NCBI GenBank assembly: GCA_900550825.1
Contig: URTZ01000102.1
Location: 1-7,082 of the forward strand
Direction: 5' to 3'
DNA from: an uncultured Collinsella sp.
GTDB taxonomy: Bacteria; Actinomycetota; Coriobacteriia; Coriobacteriales; Coriobacteriaceae
Length of the DNA: 7,082 nucleotides
This document shows positions 5,553 through 7,082 of this stretch, piece by piece. Made by a program: the position numbers and the translations under genes. How positions within the stretch are numbered: the stretch's first letter is position 1; each line of letters begins with the position of its first letter. The notes below the pieces were generated by a model, which saw only the letters and a program-made list of their open reading frames with translations, made no database searches and had not been told where the DNA came from.

Positions 5553-6023
5553 TCAGCGATTACGCTCCTTAAGCGCACGGTCAATCTCGCGCTGGACATC
5601 GCGCTTGGCCATATCCTCGCGCTTGTCGTAAAGTTTCTTGCCGCGGCCTAGGCCCAGCAGCAGTTTTACGCGGCCGTCGGTATTAAAGTAGAGCTCCAGC
5701 GGCACCAGGGCATAGCCGCGATTGCGTAGCTTACCGTCGAGAAAGTCAATCTCCTTGCGGTGCAGCAGCAGACGACGACGGCGATCAGGGTCGCGGTTCC
5801 ACACGCCACCATGGCTATAAGGGTGAATATGCAGGCCCACGAGCCAGCACTCGCCGCCACGAATCAGTGCAAAGGTGTCGGTGATCTGGCACGCGCGCTC
5901 GCGAATCGACTTGACCTCGGTGCCACTCAGCTCAATGCCGCACTCAAAGGTCTCATCGATAAAGTACTCGTGGTGTGCCGAGCGATTCTTGGAGATGAGC
6001 TTGCGCTCGCGCTTACTGGGCAT
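5553..6023 (-). CDS. smpB: SsrA-binding protein SmpB
   Basis: Partner of tmRNA in trans-translation: it delivers the alanyl-tmRNA complex to stalled ribosomes, freeing them and tagging the nascent chain. The protein has 156 residues, the normal size. Family motifs are in order: GIELSGTEVKSIR (29-41), an RRRRLLLHRKEI stretch (81-92), LVPLELYF and GRGKKLYDKRED (126-137, including Asp133-Lys134-Arg135). A basic tail, REIDRALKERNR, is expected to enter the mRNA channel. The ATG at 6021-6023 is preceded by a perfect AAGGAGG (6030-6036) at 6 nt, so the longer frame up to 6164 is rejected. The start overlaps the end of the upstream TPR gene by 11 nt, indicating translational coupling. No ssrA gene is seen in the window. 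Confidence 0.97.
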   Translation of the reverse strand: MPSKRERKLISKNRSAHHEYFIDETFECGIELSGTEVKSIRERACQITDTFALIRGGECWLVGLHIHPYSHGGVWNRDPDRRRRLLLHRKEIDFLDGKLRNRGYALVPLELYFNTDGRVKLLLGLGRGKKLYDKREDMAKRDVQREIDRALKERNR

Positions 6024-6930
6024 CGCCGGCCTCCTTGGCTCCATCGGCATTTGAGCCCGCAGCGTCGCGCTTTGCCTTGCGCTCAGCATTGAGCTCGGCG
6101 TCGCTCTCGCGCACCAGTTTGATAATCGCCGCGCAGGCCTCCTCGCCCACCAAGTCGCGAGCACGCACCGTCAGGCGCGTCGCCTCCTGCTTGTCGCCGT
6201 CGCTTGCAGCATCGGTCGCGCACATAATCAGGCAAATGGCGATCTCGGCCGAAGGCGAGGTCGGCACGCCCTGCAGGGCGAGCTCACCCATCACATGGTC
6301 GTCACTCTCGTCCGCGGCATCCGGATAGGTGGTATGGATCTTGTTGAGCAGGCGCGTCGTATGCGCATCATTGGGCGCCAGGCGCAGCGCCAGACGTGCG
6401 CAGCCCACGGCAGCCGAAATGTTCTCGGTCTCGGGCTCCAAGAAGTACTGACCCAAGTTGGTGTAGGCGCGTGCGGCGCACTTACCGTCGCTCGCGCGCT
6501 CCAGCACCGAGAACGAGAGCGATGCCCACTCCTGCTTGTCCTCGAGCGCGCGGAACAGCTCGGCCAAGTCCAAGCGATAGTTGCAGTTCATGGGATCCCA
6601 ACGCACGGCCTGCATCAGGGCATTCCGAGCACTCACATAATCCTGCTGGCGAATGTAGGCAAACGCCATGTCGGAGTACAGGCGGTCAAAGGGAACCTCG
6701 ACCTGCACCAGCTCGCGCGGATCCTTCTCCACGCGGCGATAGGCCAGGCGCTCAAACTTGCTGTCGAAGCTAAAGTACTGGCGCTTCTCCTCCGTCTTGC
6801 ACTCAGCGTCGATATACTCCTCGGCGAGCTCCACCAGACGCTCAAGCAGCGGCGTCGCCGTAGCCAGGTCGCCCTGCGCCAGATAGTTCTCGGCATACGT
6901 GATGTCTTCCAAGCTGATAGGCAGGTCCAT
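6013..6930 (-). CDS. TPR-repeat protein of unknown function
   Basis: A 305-residue soluble helical protein with no signal peptide or membrane segment. Helix-turn-helix repeats of TPR type are visible: a likely N-terminal one at 9-40 (AENYLAQGDLATATPLLERL), a clear one at about 84-113 (YSDMAFAYIRQQDYVSARN followed by ALMQAVRWDP) and another at about 154-187 (ending ALRLAPND). The last 30 residues (about 276-305) are charged and alanine-rich (AERKAKRDA), probably disordered. The ATG at 6928-6930 follows GAGGAG (6936-6941) at 5 nt. It overlaps smpB by 11 nt and is its only visible operon partner. TPR folds mediate protein-protein contacts, so an adaptor role is plausible, but no partner or activity can be read from the sequence. 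Confidence 0.85.
   Translation of the reverse strand: MDLPISLEDITYAENYLAQGDLATATPLLERLVELAEEYIDAECKTEEKRQYFSFDSKFERLAYRRVEKDPRELVQVEVPFDRLYSDMAFAYIRQQDYVSARNALMQAVRWDPMNCNYRLDLAELFRALEDKQEWASLSFSVLERASDGKCAARAYTNLGQYFLEPETENISAAVGCARLALRLAPNDAHTTRLLNKIHTTYPDAADESDDHVMGELALQGVPTSPSAEIAICLIMCATDAASDGDKQEATRLTVRARDLVGEEACAAIIKLVRESDAELNAERKAKRDAAGSNADGAKEAGDAQ
6030..6036 (-). promoter_or_regulatory. Ribosome binding site of smpB inside the upstream gene
   Basis: A full AAGGAGG on the minus strand, located in the last codons of the TPR gene and 6 nt before the smpB ATG. It fixes the smpB start and suggests ribosomes ending the TPR gene reinitiate here. Confidence 0.85.
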
Positions 6931-6993
6931 GACAACTCCTCGGTCCGGGCGGCAGACTCAACGCGCGCCTTAAATATCGGTCAATACACAAAA
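6931..6993 (-). other. Leader of the TPR gene-smpB unit
   Basis: 63 bp between the tRNA terminator and the TPR gene start. TTGACC and the A/T-rich TATTTAA are present on the minus strand but not at promoter spacing, so I assign no promoter. Read-through from the tRNA gene or a weak promoter are both possible. Confidence 0.35.
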
Positions 6994-7017
6994 CCCGGGT
7001 CTCTTACGAGGCCCGGG
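6994..7017 (-). terminator. Intrinsic terminator of the tRNA-Glu gene
   Basis: CCCGGGTCTC (6994-7003) pairs with GAGGCCCGGG (7008-7017) across a TTAC loop, with one mismatch or wobble. On the minus strand the stem is followed by TTTTGTG. It begins 10 bp beyond the tRNA 3' end, the usual spacing for a tRNA terminator. Confidence 0.8.
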
Positions 7018-7027
7018 CGTTCAATTT

Positions 7028-7082
7028 TGGTAGCCCGTACCAGATTCGAACTGGTGATCTCCGCCTTGAGAGGGCGGCGTCC
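7028..7082 (-). tRNA. tRNA-Glu (anticodon CTC), 3' portion, cut by right edge
   Basis: The minus strand gives the last 55 nt of a tRNA with CCA encoded in the DNA. The anticodon arm is CCGCC, loop CTCTCAA, GGCGG, placing CTC (7068-7070) at positions 34-36, which reads the glutamate codon GAG. A 5-nt variable region (AGATC) is followed by T arm ACCAG, TTCGAAT, CTGGT, then acceptor strand ACGGGCT, discriminator A and CCA. About the first 21 nt, including the 5' acceptor strand and most of the D arm, lie beyond the window; the 5' acceptor strand is predicted to read AGCCCGT. Confidence 0.93.

Noticed and set aside
6024..6164. Longer smpB frame (203 aa)
   Set aside because: The extra residues lie within the TPR gene in another frame and are Arg/Pro-rich; the internal ATG has a perfect AAGGAGG and gives a standard-length SmpB.
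1..7082. CRISPR array, prophage, IS transposase or defence cluster
   Set aside because: No regularly spaced repeats, no transposase or integrase motifs and no unknown gene cluster were found; apart from one TPR gene, the genes are recognisable housekeeping or redox functions.

Overview
The window is ordinary chromosomal DNA from a high-GC bacterium with strong Shine-Dalgarno sequences and short intergenic gaps. Gene content and protein style (anaerobe-type glutamate synthase, an Nramp Mn transporter, an unfused flavin reductase/rubredoxin pair) fit an anaerobic gut actinobacterium of the class Coriobacteriia, most likely Collinsella or a close relative. That assignment is an inference from resemblance, not from a marker comparison.

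Layout from left to right. (1) Positions 1-2837, minus strand: the N-terminal 945 codons of the glutamate synthase large subunit, running off the left edge inside the FMN domain. (2) 2838-3199: a divergent intergenic region with several small palindromes, a repeated 10-bp motif and the mntH promoter with a candidate metalloregulator operator in its spacer. (3) 3200-4456, plus strand: mntH, a proton-coupled Mn(II)/Fe(II) transporter. (4) 4457-4609: a convergent gap with a second copy of a repeat that also lies upstream of mntH, and an intrinsic terminator. (5) 4610-4753 and 4843-5346, minus strand: a 47-residue rubredoxin and a flavin reductase-like protein, which together look like the two halves of the fused high-molecular-weight rubredoxin (Hrb) of acetogens. 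(6) 5347-5552: a terminator and a 67-bp imperfect inverted repeat resembling a dispersed palindromic element. (7) 5553-6930, minus strand: smpB (trans-translation) translationally coupled to an upstream TPR-repeat protein of unknown function. (8) 6994-7082: a terminator and the 3' part of a tRNA-Glu(CTC), truncated by the right edge.

Functionally the genes are mostly independent units: nitrogen assimilation (gltB), metal uptake (mntH), probable electron delivery for oxygen/NO detoxification (flavin reductase plus rubredoxin), ribosome rescue (TPR gene-smpB) and translation (tRNA-Glu). I do not see an obviously new defence or mobile system. The points most worth following are the repeat motif flanking mntH, the stem-loop repeat after smpB, the split Hrb arrangement, the palindrome inside the mntH promoter and the apparent loss of a proton-pathway aspartate in MntH.
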